A stretch of 64,000 nucleotides of DNA from Chitinimonas prasina (GTDB lineage Bacteria; Pseudomonadota; Gammaproteobacteria; Burkholderiales; Chitinimonadaceae): positions 186,001 to 250,000 of the forward strand of contig NZ_BSOG01000002.1 in NCBI RefSeq assembly GCF_030160395.1, read 5' to 3'. The notes beneath the pieces were generated by a model. It ran no database searches, was not told the DNA's origin, and was given only the letters and a program-made list of their open reading frames with translations. Each line of letters begins with the position of its first letter. The stretch's first letter is position 1. The position numbers and the translations under genes are program-made. This document shows, in pieces, positions 1 to 8,100 of this stretch.

Positions 1-474
1 GGTTTTGCCCGCATTGCGGATGAGACGCGCGCCCGCTTTGCCGCATTGGGCGTGGCGCCAGAGCGCATCGTGATACGTGACCGTGCACCTTTTCACGATT
101 ATCTGGCGATGCATGGTCAGATTGACATCAACCTGGATACCTTTCCCTATACCGGCGGCACAACCACCTGCCATTCGCTCTGGATGGGGGTGCCGGTGCT
201 GACGCTGGCATGCGATACGGTGATGGGACGTGGCGGTGCAAGTGCCTTGAATGCCGTGGGCTTGAACGACTGGATCGCTGACTGTGGCGACGCTTTCGTG
301 CAGCGAGCATTAGCCCAGTTGCAGGACCGGGCGGCGCTCAACCAGCTTCGCCTGGGGCTCAGGGAGCGCATGGCCCGCTCGCCCTTGATGGATGGTCCCC
401 GGTTTACCCGTGCGCTTGAGCAACAATATCGAGCGATGTGGCAACGGCGCTGTGAACAGGAACAAGCGATATGA
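1..474 (+). CDS. O-GlcNAc transferase-like (SPINDLY/OGT family 41) glycosyltransferase, C-terminal fragment
   Basis: The reading frame is open from base 1, so only the last 157 residues are seen. The motif DINLDTFPYTGGTTTCHSLW followed by MGVPVLTL is the hallmark C-terminal catalytic region of OGT/SPINDLY (GT41) enzymes, which in bacteria usually follow a run of TPRs and glycosylate proteins from a UDP-sugar. The family assignment rests on this motif. The substrate is unknown, and the nearby Tad pilus or the large TpsA adhesin are only guesses. It ends at a TGA at 472-474 and is followed at once by a hairpin shared with the convergent Sel1 gene. Confidence 0.85.
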   Translation, partial: GFARIADETRARFAALGVAPERIVIRDRAPFHDYLAMHGQIDINLDTFPYTGGTTTCHSLWMGVPVLTLACDTVMGRGGASALNAVGLNDWIADCGDAFVQRALAQLQDRAALNQLRLGLRERMARSPLMDGPRFTRALEQQYRAMWQRRCEQEQAI

Positions 475-498
475 AAAGACCACCTGTCGGCGGTCTTT
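475..498. terminator. Hairpin terminator between convergent genes
   Basis: Arms 475-484 (AAAGACCACC) and 489-498 (GGCGGTCTTT) pair over 10 bases with one mismatch around a 4-base loop. The A-rich left and T-rich right ends allow it to work in both directions, for the glycosyltransferase ending at 474 and the Sel1 gene ending at 520. Confidence 0.6.
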
Positions 499-519
499 AT
501 GCTTGAGGTGGGCGAGGGC

Positions 520-1410
520 TCAGGTAAGTTTTTTTTCCCAGTCGGTTGCTGCGGCCTCGTCCTGCTTTTCGCCCCATAGTCCTTGCCGATAGATCTTGAT
601 CAGGCGTTGTATGGCTGGGCGATACCCCAGATTGCCAGCACGGGTGAGCCAGTCTATGGCGCGGGCGCTATCTTGCTTGACCCCCTTGCCGTTCTGGTAC
701 ATCAACGCCAGGTTCAGCATGGCCTGGCCGTTACCTTCCTTGGCGGCTTTTTCGTACCAGCTACGTGCCGCATCGAAATCCTGCTTCAGCCCACGGCCAC
801 TCGCATACATGTAACCGAGGTTGTTCTGGCCCTGCGGAAAGCCAGCATCGGCCGCCTTGCGGTATAGCAGGACGGCCTGGTTGTCATCCTTGGGCACACC
901 ACGACCTTCGGCATACAGGAAGCCCAGGTTGGTCTGCGCCAGGGGCAAGTTTTGGTCTACACCCTTGCGGTACCATTCCACTGCTTTGCTGAAGTCCTGT
1001 TTGACCCCCCAGCCATTTTCGAACAGCACACCAACATTGTTTTGTGCCAGGGCATAGCCCTTGTCGGCGGCCTTGCGGTACCACTGCATGGCCTGGGAGT
1101 AGTCACGCGGTAGACCCAGGCCGCGCTCGTATAGATAGCCCAGCGACGTCTGGGCAGGCATGTAACCTTTGTCGGCAGCCTTCTTGTACCAGAACTGGGC
1201 ACGGGCGTAGTCGGCAGGGACGCCTTCACCGCGCTCATACATGGCGCCCAGCTCGGTCTGGGCCCGGACGTCGCCCTGATTAGCGGATTCCGTGTATTCC
1301 TTGGCGGCACGGGGAAAGTCACCGCCCTGCTGGGCATCCTTCCCGGCCTGGTAGTCGGCTTGGGCGGAAAGGCAGAGCAGCAGTGTGAATAGTGGGGTAA
1401 TACGCATCAT
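520..1410 (-). CDS. Exported Sel1-repeat (SLR) protein
   Basis: A 296-residue protein with a short signal peptide (MRITPLFTLLLCLSAQA, cleaved before DYQAG) and about six full Sel1-like repeats of 36 residues, each of the type AQ.NLG.MY..GRGV..D...A..WY.KAA. Sel1 repeats are TPR-like solenoids that mediate protein-protein contacts, often in periplasmic signalling. The start at 1410 is chosen because AGGATCAAC precedes it at ribosome-binding distance; an upstream in-frame ATG at 1431 lacks this. The partner is unknown. It lies between a glycosyltransferase and the Tad locus and is transcribed away from the latter. Confidence 0.85.
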   Translation of the reverse strand: MMRITPLFTLLLCLSAQADYQAGKDAQQGGDFPRAAKEYTESANQGDVRAQTELGAMYERGEGVPADYARAQFWYKKAADKGYMPAQTSLGYLYERGLGLPRDYSQAMQWYRKAADKGYALAQNNVGVLFENGWGVKQDFSKAVEWYRKGVDQNLPLAQTNLGFLYAEGRGVPKDDNQAVLLYRKAADAGFPQGQNNLGYMYASGRGLKQDFDAARSWYEKAAKEGNGQAMLNLALMYQNGKGVKQDSARAIDWLTRAGNLGYRPAIQRLIKIYRQGLWGEKQDEAAATDWEKKLT

Positions 1411-1490
1411 GTTGATCCTGTCAGCGAGCATGTTGTTTCAATCTATATAGGCTAGGCTGGATAGCGCGCCTGTCAAGGCTGGCGCCGGGT

Positions 1491-1519
1491 TTGACTTTCA
1501 TCTCGCCGAGGACTAATTT
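1491..1519 (+). promoter_or_regulatory. Candidate sigma-70 promoter for the Tad locus
   Basis: TTGACT at 1491-1496 is followed after 17 bases by TAATTT at 1514-1519, about 100 bases before the Flp pilin start. The -35 matches five of six consensus bases but the -10 is weak. It is the best candidate by eye in the 212 bases between the Sel1 gene and the pilin; nothing else was recognised there. Confidence 0.3.
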
Positions 1520-1622
1520 CATTGTCGAGGTGGAAGCAAGTTGCCAGGGTCGGGTGCAGACCCGCTTCTCGCCTTGGTTCCACCACCCGTACCGCCTTAT
1601 TCAGCTATCGAGGAGCACGACC

Positions 1623-1910
1623 ATGAAAAAAATCGACAACCTGCGCCAGTCCATGCGCAACCTGCCCAAGCGTCAGACTGGCCAGGGCATGACTGAATAC
1701 ATCATTATCGTCGCGCTAATTGCCGTGGCGGCTATCGGTGTCTACAGCTTCTTCGGTCAAACCATCCGCGCCCAGGTATCAGGTCTCGCCAGCGAAGTGG
1801 CTGGTGATACCGCTGGTGCATCGTCCGCACGGGGTACAGCCAGTTCTGCCGCTGGTAGCGCCCGTAGCCAAGGAACAGCACAAAAGGGTATGGGTAGCTA
1901 CGGCAACTAA
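1623..1910 (+). CDS. flp: Flp-type (type IVb) major pilin precursor
   Basis: A 95-residue prepilin. A basic leader MKKIDNLRQSMRNLPKRQTG ends in G, followed by QGMTEYIIIVALIAVAAIGV, with the Glu-Tyr pair at mature positions 5-6 that defines Flp pilins. The mature tail is rich in Ala, Ser, Gly and Thr. Flp subunits assemble into thin adhesive Tad fibres after cleavage by a TadV/CpaA prepilin peptidase, which is not encoded in this window. The start at 1623 is set by GAGGAG 7 bases upstream; a longer upstream frame has no such site. It is the first gene of the Tad cluster. Confidence 0.88.
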   Translation: MKKIDNLRQSMRNLPKRQTGQGMTEYIIIVALIAVAAIGVYSFFGQTIRAQVSGLASEVAGDTAGASSARGTASSAAGSARSQGTAQKGMGSYGN

Positions 1911-1930
1911 GCCGCAGCCATCCTATCCTG

Positions 1931-3622
1931 ATGCGGGGCGTCATCATGTCCAGTACAGTGCGCTCCGCTGTGCAGCTTAAGGGCCAGCGCGGTCAGGCGC
2001 TGGTCTTTTCGCTTATCGTGCTGGTGGTTGTCATTCTGGTCATGTTGGCCACCTTTAATGTGGGCCAGCAGACGCTGGGCAAGATGCGCTTGCAAAATGC
2101 CGCCGATGCGGCTGTCTATAGCGCGGCGCAGGCGCAGGCGCGCGATTACAACTTTTCGGCCTATACCAACCGCGCCATGGTGGCCAATCAGGTGGCCGTT
2201 GCACAAGTAGTCGGGCTCACCTCCTGGGCGCGCAATTTCAACAAGACTTACACCAGCGAATTTGCCTGGGTTCCCAAGATGCTCACTGCTTTGGGCGGCC
2301 CCTTGGCGGCATGGATGTGGACGACCCCATACAACATCAACAAGAGCATATCCAACGGCTTCCAGACGGTAATGAATTCCACTGGACCGATATTGGCCAA
2401 ACTGCTGGATGGCATCAATGCGGCCTTGAATCTGGCGCAGATGGTCTACCACTACGGCACTGCCCTGACGATGGCGCAGACCTTGGGGATGGATCTGATC
2501 AATGCCTCCGGGGACGGTTTACTCAATAAACTGGGGTTGGATACCAGCGGCATGCCGGATGCGGTACAGGACATGCTGAGCCTGGATCCCAAACACAATG
2601 TCCTGAAGATGAATGACCCGGAGGCCAGCCTGACCAAGGGCGGTTGGGCGACGGCAGCGGTATCGCTGTATAACTGGCTACGCTTTACCGAGCGCAAGGA
2701 TCCGAATACCAAACCTGCCGCAGGTAAACAGGGCGATGGTGCAGAGGCTGACCGGTTTGCCAGCGTGACTATCAATTCACTGGATGGCTTCTCGCGCGAT
2801 CGTAGCACCAAGGATGGGTGGTCTGATGGCGCCCCAGAGTTTTACTACCTGACGCCCAACCCCTTCGTATTCGATCCCACAAGGTTCATTCCCTATCAGA
2901 ATGGTGCGGTGTTCATGGCGCTCTGGCACCGGGGTGGGACCGAACTCAAATCTGTCACTGCGGGCGGCAGCGCCACGGGGTATTCCAAGAAGACCTGGAC
3001 AGCGCTGGATGCCACAGGCTTTACCGGCGCAGCCATATTCTGGATATCGATACTGGGCATCCCCATACCCATACCCATCGTGATACCGACCATGCCCATG
3101 GGCTGGGGCTCTGCCCAGGCCGGGGTGCAGATCAGCGGTGCGGGTGCCTTGGGGACCAACAACAACTTCTCCACACCGGCGGGCGAAGCCTATGGCGGTG
3201 CCTACAACCACACCATGACCACCATGCCGGCCTTGCGTCAGCGCCCGCAGGGCGCCGGCACAACGCTGGGTGGTGAGGGTCTGCGCCCGTATTTTGATGT
3301 GCGAGACCTGACCAAGGACAACCTGGAAGGCGCCAGCCTGCTGATTGAAGTAGAACGCAAGTCCAGCACCTTGCCGAACTCCGGCAGCTACAGCAAGGGT
3401 CGATTTGGCATGGAGAATGGCCGGCCTGGTGGGGATGACAGCATGCGTGCCCTGTCTCGCGCGCAAGTCTATTTCTCCCGGCCATCCAAGCTGGGGGAGG
3501 GCTGGGAGCGTGAAGACGGCAAGCAGGAACTGGGTAACCTCTACAACCCATACTGGCAGGCCAGGCTGACCCCTAACAGCTTCCTTGAGAAGTATGCCTC
3601 CATGATGTTCCAGCACCTATGA
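1931..3622 (+). CDS. TadG-like pilus-assembly protein
   Basis: A 563-residue protein whose N-terminus carries RGQALVFSLIVLVVVILVML and then NAADAAVYSAAQAQARDYNF, the pattern of TadG/TadE-G proteins: one N-terminal membrane anchor and a large extracytoplasmic part. Unlike true pseudopilins it has Phe rather than Glu at position 5 after the Gly. The remainder has no domain I recognise; an isoleucine/proline-rich stretch near residues 365-390 looks hydrophobic. An alternative ATG at 1946, behind GGGG, may be the real start. Its stop overlaps the next gene by 4 bases (ATGA), so the two are probably translationally coupled. Confidence 0.78.
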   Translation: MRGVIMSSTVRSAVQLKGQRGQALVFSLIVLVVVILVMLATFNVGQQTLGKMRLQNAADAAVYSAAQAQARDYNFSAYTNRAMVANQVAVAQVVGLTSWARNFNKTYTSEFAWVPKMLTALGGPLAAWMWTTPYNINKSISNGFQTVMNSTGPILAKLLDGINAALNLAQMVYHYGTALTMAQTLGMDLINASGDGLLNKLGLDTSGMPDAVQDMLSLDPKHNVLKMNDPEASLTKGGWATAAVSLYNWLRFTERKDPNTKPAAGKQGDGAEADRFASVTINSLDGFSRDRSTKDGWSDGAPEFYYLTPNPFVFDPTRFIPYQNGAVFMALWHRGGTELKSVTAGGSATGYSKKTWTALDATGFTGAAIFWISILGIPIPIPIVIPTMPMGWGSAQAGVQISGAGALGTNNNFSTPAGEAYGGAYNHTMTTMPALRQRPQGAGTTLGGEGLRPYFDVRDLTKDNLEGASLLIEVERKSSTLPNSGSYSKGRFGMENGRPGGDDSMRALSRAQVYFSRPSKLGEGWEREDGKQELGNLYNPYWQARLTPNSFLEKYASMMFQHL

Positions 3623-4536
3623 GCTACTCGCGCGCACGCCGGCAAGCCGGTCAGGCCATGGTGGAAACCATGATCGTCTGCAGCACGATACTGGTTCCGC
3701 TGTTCCTGGCCGTGCCGGTGCTGGCCAAGTATCTGGATATACGCAGCCATGTGGTGCAGGCGGCACGCTATGCAGCGTGGGAGCGTACGGTGTTCTTTGG
3801 CGGTGACTCAGCCAGCGAGATAGGTTGGTTCGGGTTTACCAATGCCTGGATAGCCAATGAAAAGACCGACGCCCAGATCAAGGCGGAGATAGGGAGCCGA
3901 TTGCTGTCGCGTACCTCGGCCACCAGCACCTTCAGCAGTTCCGATAGCGGTAGCAGCGATTTCCGTAGTGGTCAGCGCAAGGCGCTGTGGCAGGACCGCA
4001 ATGGTCAGAGCATGCTTAGCTATGCACAAATATCGGGCGAGGTTGGCCAGAAATGCGACCCGGCAGGTGGCATGGTGGCAGCCATGACCGGTTACGATTG
4101 CGCGCCCGGTACCATCAATCGGGTGCTGACGCCGATTGCCAGTCTGGCTGCCACATTGGGGCCATTCACCCTGGAAATGGGGGGCAAGTACACGGCCACG
4201 GTCACGGTCAGCCCAGAAAGCTACAATCCCAATACCTATCTGATGAGCACGGCCTTGGCCCGCAAGCCCATGGTGGAAACCGCCATCGTGCTGGGTAATG
4301 GCTGGACGGCCGATGGCGCTAGCGCCGATGACAAGACCAGCGTGGTACAGCAGGTAAAGGGCCTGACGCCGCTTTCACTGCTGGCCGAGAAGGTCAATAT
4401 TCCAACCATAGGCGAAATCTCATTGCTCAACGTGGTGCAGACCGTGTTCTCCATATGGGCGCCTGAGTTGTCTACCCGCAAGCTGGAAATTGGCAAGATC
4501 GCACCTGATGAAGTCCCGGAAGACCGAGTGAAATGA
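3619..4536 (+). CDS. TadE-like pseudopilin
   Basis: A 305-residue protein beginning with a basic leader and AGQAMVETMIVCSTILVPLF, a TadE-type pseudopilin signature with Glu at position 5 after the Gly and a single hydrophobic helix. TadE-like proteins are minor components or assembly factors of Tad pili. After the helix comes YLDIRSHVVQAARYAAWERT, also typical, and then a long extracytoplasmic region without a known domain. It overlaps both neighbours by 4 bases. It is about twice the length of classical TadE, so it may be a tip or structural component. Confidence 0.72.
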   Translation: MSYSRARRQAGQAMVETMIVCSTILVPLFLAVPVLAKYLDIRSHVVQAARYAAWERTVFFGGDSASEIGWFGFTNAWIANEKTDAQIKAEIGSRLLSRTSATSTFSSSDSGSSDFRSGQRKALWQDRNGQSMLSYAQISGEVGQKCDPAGGMVAAMTGYDCAPGTINRVLTPIASLAATLGPFTLEMGGKYTATVTVSPESYNPNTYLMSTALARKPMVETAIVLGNGWTADGASADDKTSVVQQVKGLTPLSLLAEKVNIPTIGEISLLNVVQTVFSIWAPELSTRKLEIGKIAPDEVPEDRVK

Positions 4537-5198
4537 TCAAGTATTTGTTTATCGTACTGGTTAGCGTCGCATTGCTGGCACAGGCTGCCGAATGCCCGGA
4601 GTTTGAGGCGCCCAAGGCAAGGCTGAACTGGATAGCCAAGGATATGCTGGTCAGCGGTGTGCCCATGGCCATACTGCAGGTGGATAGCGACCAGTCGCCG
4701 CTGAGCATGATTGCCCATTACAAGCGGGTCTGGTCGGCAGGCGGGGGCGAAGTGACCGAGTATCCTGTTGCGGGATGGCAAGCGGTTGCCACGGCAAGGG
4801 GGCAGTGCTTCTATACCTTCCAGGTCAAGCCGGTGGGCATGGGGTCTACCGGTTTGCTGAGCGTCAGCCAAGCCAATACTGGCCCCTTGCGCAAACCCGA
4901 ACGTTTTCCCATGCCATCGGGTAGCCAGGTAGTGAATGATATCGAGCACCGGGATGGCATCAAGAATGGCCGCACCGTGTTTCTGCGTAATGCGCTGACC
5001 ATGGAAAGCAATGCCATCTACTATCGCAACAACCTGCCCAGCCAGGGTTGGAAGATCAGCATGGAGCGCCGCATCAACACCAAGAACGGCCCAGGCATTG
5101 TTTTTGATATGAAGCGTGACAAGAATCTGGCCATGTTGACCATAAGCCGCAGCGAGGGTCAGACCAATGTGCTATTCAACTATATGGATAGACCGTAA
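4533..5198 (+). CDS. Exported protein of unknown function in the Tad locus, internally duplicated
   Basis: A 221-residue protein with a signal peptide MIKYLFIVLVSVALLAQAA cleaved before ECPEF. The mature part appears to hold two related halves, about residues 27-125 and 126-218. Each has a segment of the form P(M/V)..., a helix leading to HYKRVW or YYRNNL, then GW and beta-rich strands (GWQAVATA and GWKISMER). I do not recognise the family. It is coupled by an ATGA overlap to the TadE-like gene and followed 10 bases later by a second Flp-like gene, so it is very likely a pilus accessory protein in the periplasm. Confidence 0.7.
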   Translation: MIKYLFIVLVSVALLAQAAECPEFEAPKARLNWIAKDMLVSGVPMAILQVDSDQSPLSMIAHYKRVWSAGGGEVTEYPVAGWQAVATARGQCFYTFQVKPVGMGSTGLLSVSQANTGPLRKPERFPMPSGSQVVNDIEHRDGIKNGRTVFLRNALTMESNAIYYRNNLPSQGWKISMERRINTKNGPGIVFDMKRDKNLAMLTISRSEGQTNVLFNYMDRP

Positions 5199-5208
5199 GG
5201 GGCCGAAG

Positions 5209-5517
5209 ATGTCTGCACTACCCCGACCAATACGGACGGCGCAAGCAGGCCAGTCCAGCATCGAATACATTGTTGTGATTGCCGCTTGCATGGGTGGCGT
5301 ATTGTTGACTGCCAATGTGGATGGCCTGATGCGCAATATCCGCGATTATTTTACCGACTACAGCTATGCCATGTCGGTCGCTCAGGTGCCCGACTGCATG
5401 AATGTCTACGGTGGGTCGGTAGGGCCGGTCAGCGGGTCTGCCACCTTGGATAAATGCCCGGATTTGACCAACCCGACCTGGCCCATCAGTGAAGTATCCG
5501 TCAGTTGGGACCAATAG
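5209..5517 (+). CDS. Second Flp-like pilin (minor pilin candidate)
   Basis: A 102-residue protein. The leader MSALPRPIRTAQAG is followed by QSSIEYIVVIAACMGGVLL, which keeps the Glu-Tyr at mature positions 5-6 of Flp pilins. The C-terminal part has two Cys (in VPDCMN and DKCPD) that could form a disulfide loop, as seen in minor pilins of other type IV systems; the major Flp here has none. The start at 5209 has AAGGGG upstream and lies just after the preceding stop. It probably forms a minor or tip subunit. Confidence 0.75.
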   Translation: MSALPRPIRTAQAGQSSIEYIVVIAACMGGVLLTANVDGLMRNIRDYFTDYSYAMSVAQVPDCMNVYGGSVGPVSGSATLDKCPDLTNPTWPISEVSVSWDQ

Positions 5518-5663
5518 AAAAACAGCGGCGAGGCTGATGTCGGGATCCAGCCCCACAACAGCAAGCTGAGCAGTACCCTGCAGCATCGTAGTTACAACCA
5601 TAACAAGCGGCGATCACTCGGTTGCCATCCATACGAATAGCCCAGACAGGACGCCCGCCCGTC

Positions 5664-6746
5664 ATGAAGCTCAACTTTGCCAAGGTCAATCGAACCTGGG
5701 TGATGCTGGTCGCAGCGATATTGCTCGGCCTGCTCGCCATGTTTCTCACTGTGCAGTATCTGCGGCTGCAGGAGCGTACGCTCCAGAGCGAGATAGAAGC
5801 CAAGGTTCGAGGTAAGGGACCTACGGTTGCCGTAGTGGTTCCCACCAGCGATCTGCCGGCGGGTTCGCCTATAGACCTCAGTGTCGTCGCCTCACGAGAG
5901 ATAGCTGGCGATCTGGTCTATGACGATACCGTCACCGTTGAACAGTTCGAGAACTACAAAGGCCTGGCATTGATTCGGCCGGTCAAGCAGGGCAGGCCGT
6001 TGTTGCGGGCAGATCTGCGCGAGATTTATGCCGACTTCGCCGGCTCGCTCAAGACCGGCACGCGCGCCATGACCATAGAGACCGACGAACTTAATTCGAT
6101 CTCGCATATGGTGCAGCCCGGCAACCTGATTGATCTGATGCTGATCATGGAGCAGAGCGCCAACGCAGCCCCCAATAATCCGTCGGGAGGCAAAAGCAGC
6201 AGCATGGTGGTGCCCTTCATGCTGAGCGTCAAAGTGCTGGCAACCGGCCAAAAGGTTGTCAGGGATGACCCTGCCAACGGCCAGGAGCGTCGCTCGACTT
6301 ATGGTACCTATACCCTAGAGGTCAATCCCAGCCAGGCGATGAGCCTGGTGATGGCGCAAGAGATGGGCAAGCTGCGGGCGGTGTTGCGCAACGAGAAGGA
6401 TGCGATCAAGAGCAGCGACCCTGCCAGCGAATACGACTCCTCCGGCGCAGGTGACCTGATGCGCAATATTGCGGCGCGGACCCAGGCCGTGGCCAAGGCG
6501 ACCGCGGCGGCACGCATAGAGATGCCGGTGACCGGTGATGTGGATGCCTATATCGAATACATCATCGGCGGCAAGGGTGGCTCCGAGGGCGTGACGCCTA
6601 GCTTGAACATTCCCGTGTCGGGCGGCATGGGCAGTATCTCGATGGCACCCCCTGCAGGTGCGCCCAATCCTGTCGGGATGCCGGCCAGCTTGCCGTTAAA
6701 CATCATGCCTACGGCGCCGGCAGCCAACACCAACACGCAAAAATAA
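5664..6746 (+). CDS. cpaB: Flp pilus assembly protein CpaB/RcpC (SAF domain)
   Basis: A 360-residue protein with one N-terminal membrane helix (TWVMLVAAILLGLLAMFLTV) and an SAF-type domain at about residues 50-115 (VAVVVPTSDLPAGSPID...). This is the layout of CpaB/RcpC, a periplasmic protein that works with the secretin and modifies or stabilises Tad pili. The Pro/Ala/Asn-rich C-terminus is probably disordered. The start at 5664 is the first ATG that puts the helix near the N-terminus; an upstream TTG at 5622 is less likely. A 146-base gap without recognised features separates it from the previous gene, so a new promoter is possible. Confidence 0.88.
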   Translation: MKLNFAKVNRTWVMLVAAILLGLLAMFLTVQYLRLQERTLQSEIEAKVRGKGPTVAVVVPTSDLPAGSPIDLSVVASREIAGDLVYDDTVTVEQFENYKGLALIRPVKQGRPLLRADLREIYADFAGSLKTGTRAMTIETDELNSISHMVQPGNLIDLMLIMEQSANAAPNNPSGGKSSSMVVPFMLSVKVLATGQKVVRDDPANGQERRSTYGTYTLEVNPSQAMSLVMAQEMGKLRAVLRNEKDAIKSSDPASEYDSSGAGDLMRNIAARTQAVAKATAAARIEMPVTGDVDAYIEYIIGGKGGSEGVTPSLNIPVSGGMGSISMAPPAGAPNPVGMPASLPLNIMPTAPAANTNTQK

Positions 6747-6768
6747 CGAGCGACGGGATACCTACAAC

Positions 6769-8091
6769 ATGCGCAAACCCATCTGCACCCTTGCCTTGCT
6801 GTCAGTTGCCGGTCTGGCGCCTGTGGCAATGGCCGCTACCGTCAAGGCGCCGGCACCAGTTGCCGAGGCGCCTCAGGGCGTTACCGAAATCAAGATGTTC
6901 ATCGGCGAACTGAAGACCATCCCCGCCGGCAAGCTGGACCGAGTCGCCATTGGCAACGGCGCCATAGTCTCTACCCGTGCGCTGGAAACAGGCGAGTTGC
7001 TGTTGCTGGCCGAGAAGGAAGGCGATACCTCCATGATGCTTTGGTCGGGCAAGGGGCCACGGCGGCAGTACATAGTCCGAGTTGTGACCCGTGACAGCCA
7101 GGGGGCCTACCAGGCTGCGGCCAGCATGCTCAAGGATGTACCCGGCCTGAAGCTCAGCCAGATCGGTGGCAATGTGGTTATCAGCGGCACGGCCAGCAAG
7201 ACGGATCTGGAGCGCATCGCCCTGGTAGCCAAACTCTACCCGCAGGTGGTGAGCCTGGTGTCTGCTGAAGATGTCTCGATGAAGAAAATGATCTACTTCA
7301 AGGTGCAGGTGGTGGAGATGAAGCGCTCCCTGCTTGAGAACCTTGGGGTGCAATGGCCAGGCTCAATGGCCGGGCCGTCAGTGGGTTTCCTGGGCAATTG
7401 GGGTTCCGAGAACCGCACGGGTATACAGGCACCGATACAGGGGATATTACCCATCCAGACCGGCAACCGGGGCTTGCGCACCTACCTGGGTATTTCGTCT
7501 TTGCTCAACACCACCATCAATATCGCCAAGAACAATGGTGACGCCTATATCCTGGCAGAACCCGAGTTGTCGGCTCGTTCTGGCGGTGAGGCGCGCTTCC
7601 TTGCTGGCGGGCAGTTCCCCATACGGGTTGCCGGCGCATTGGGTTCGACTTCCATCGAATACAAGGACTACGGCATCAAGCTCACCATCAAGCCGGTGGC
7701 CGATGACCAAGGGAATGTCTCTGCAGCGGTGGATACCGAGGTCAGTTCCATCGACAGTTCGGTATCGGTAGATGGTGCACCGGGTCTGCTGTCGCGCAAG
7801 ACCAGCACCGATATCAATGTACGCAACGGGCAGACCATTGCCCTGTCTGGCCTGATCAATAGCGAGATGTCCAAGGATATCTCGCGGGTGCCAGGCCTGG
7901 GTTCGATACCCGTGATAGGTCAGCTGTTCCGGTCGGACAACTTCCGCAATAGCCGCACCGACCTGGTCATCCTGGTCACGCCTACAGTGATAGATCCGGC
8001 GTCTACCCTCAATCGTGAACGCATTGAGAAGAGCGACGGTATGCGGGAGCGCTTTGAGCGCAGCGTGGGTAAGTCAGAGATACTGGATTGA
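6769..8091 (+). CDS. cpaC: Tad pilus outer-membrane secretin (CpaC/RcpA)
   Basis: A 440-residue secretin with signal peptide MRKPICTLALLSVAGLAPVAMA. The N-terminal pilus-and-secretin domain (ITEIKMFIGELKTIP...) is followed by a BON-like segment near residues 115-160 (LKLSQIGGNVVISGTASKTD), then the secretin homology region with VPGLGSIPVIGQLFRS and RTDLVILVTPTVI at the end. It forms the oligomeric outer-membrane pore through which the Flp fibre leaves. Its length is normal for the family. It sits between cpaB and the ATPase gene, the standard order. Confidence 0.92.
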   Translation: MRKPICTLALLSVAGLAPVAMAATVKAPAPVAEAPQGVTEIKMFIGELKTIPAGKLDRVAIGNGAIVSTRALETGELLLLAEKEGDTSMMLWSGKGPRRQYIVRVVTRDSQGAYQAAASMLKDVPGLKLSQIGGNVVISGTASKTDLERIALVAKLYPQVVSLVSAEDVSMKKMIYFKVQVVEMKRSLLENLGVQWPGSMAGPSVGFLGNWGSENRTGIQAPIQGILPIQTGNRGLRTYLGISSLLNTTINIAKNNGDAYILAEPELSARSGGEARFLAGGQFPIRVAGALGSTSIEYKDYGIKLTIKPVADDQGNVSAAVDTEVSSIDSSVSVDGAPGLLSRKTSTDINVRNGQTIALSGLINSEMSKDISRVPGLGSIPVIGQLFRSDNFRNSRTDLVILVTPTVIDPASTLNRERIEKSDGMRERFERSVGKSEILD

Positions 8092-8100
8092 GGACGCACC

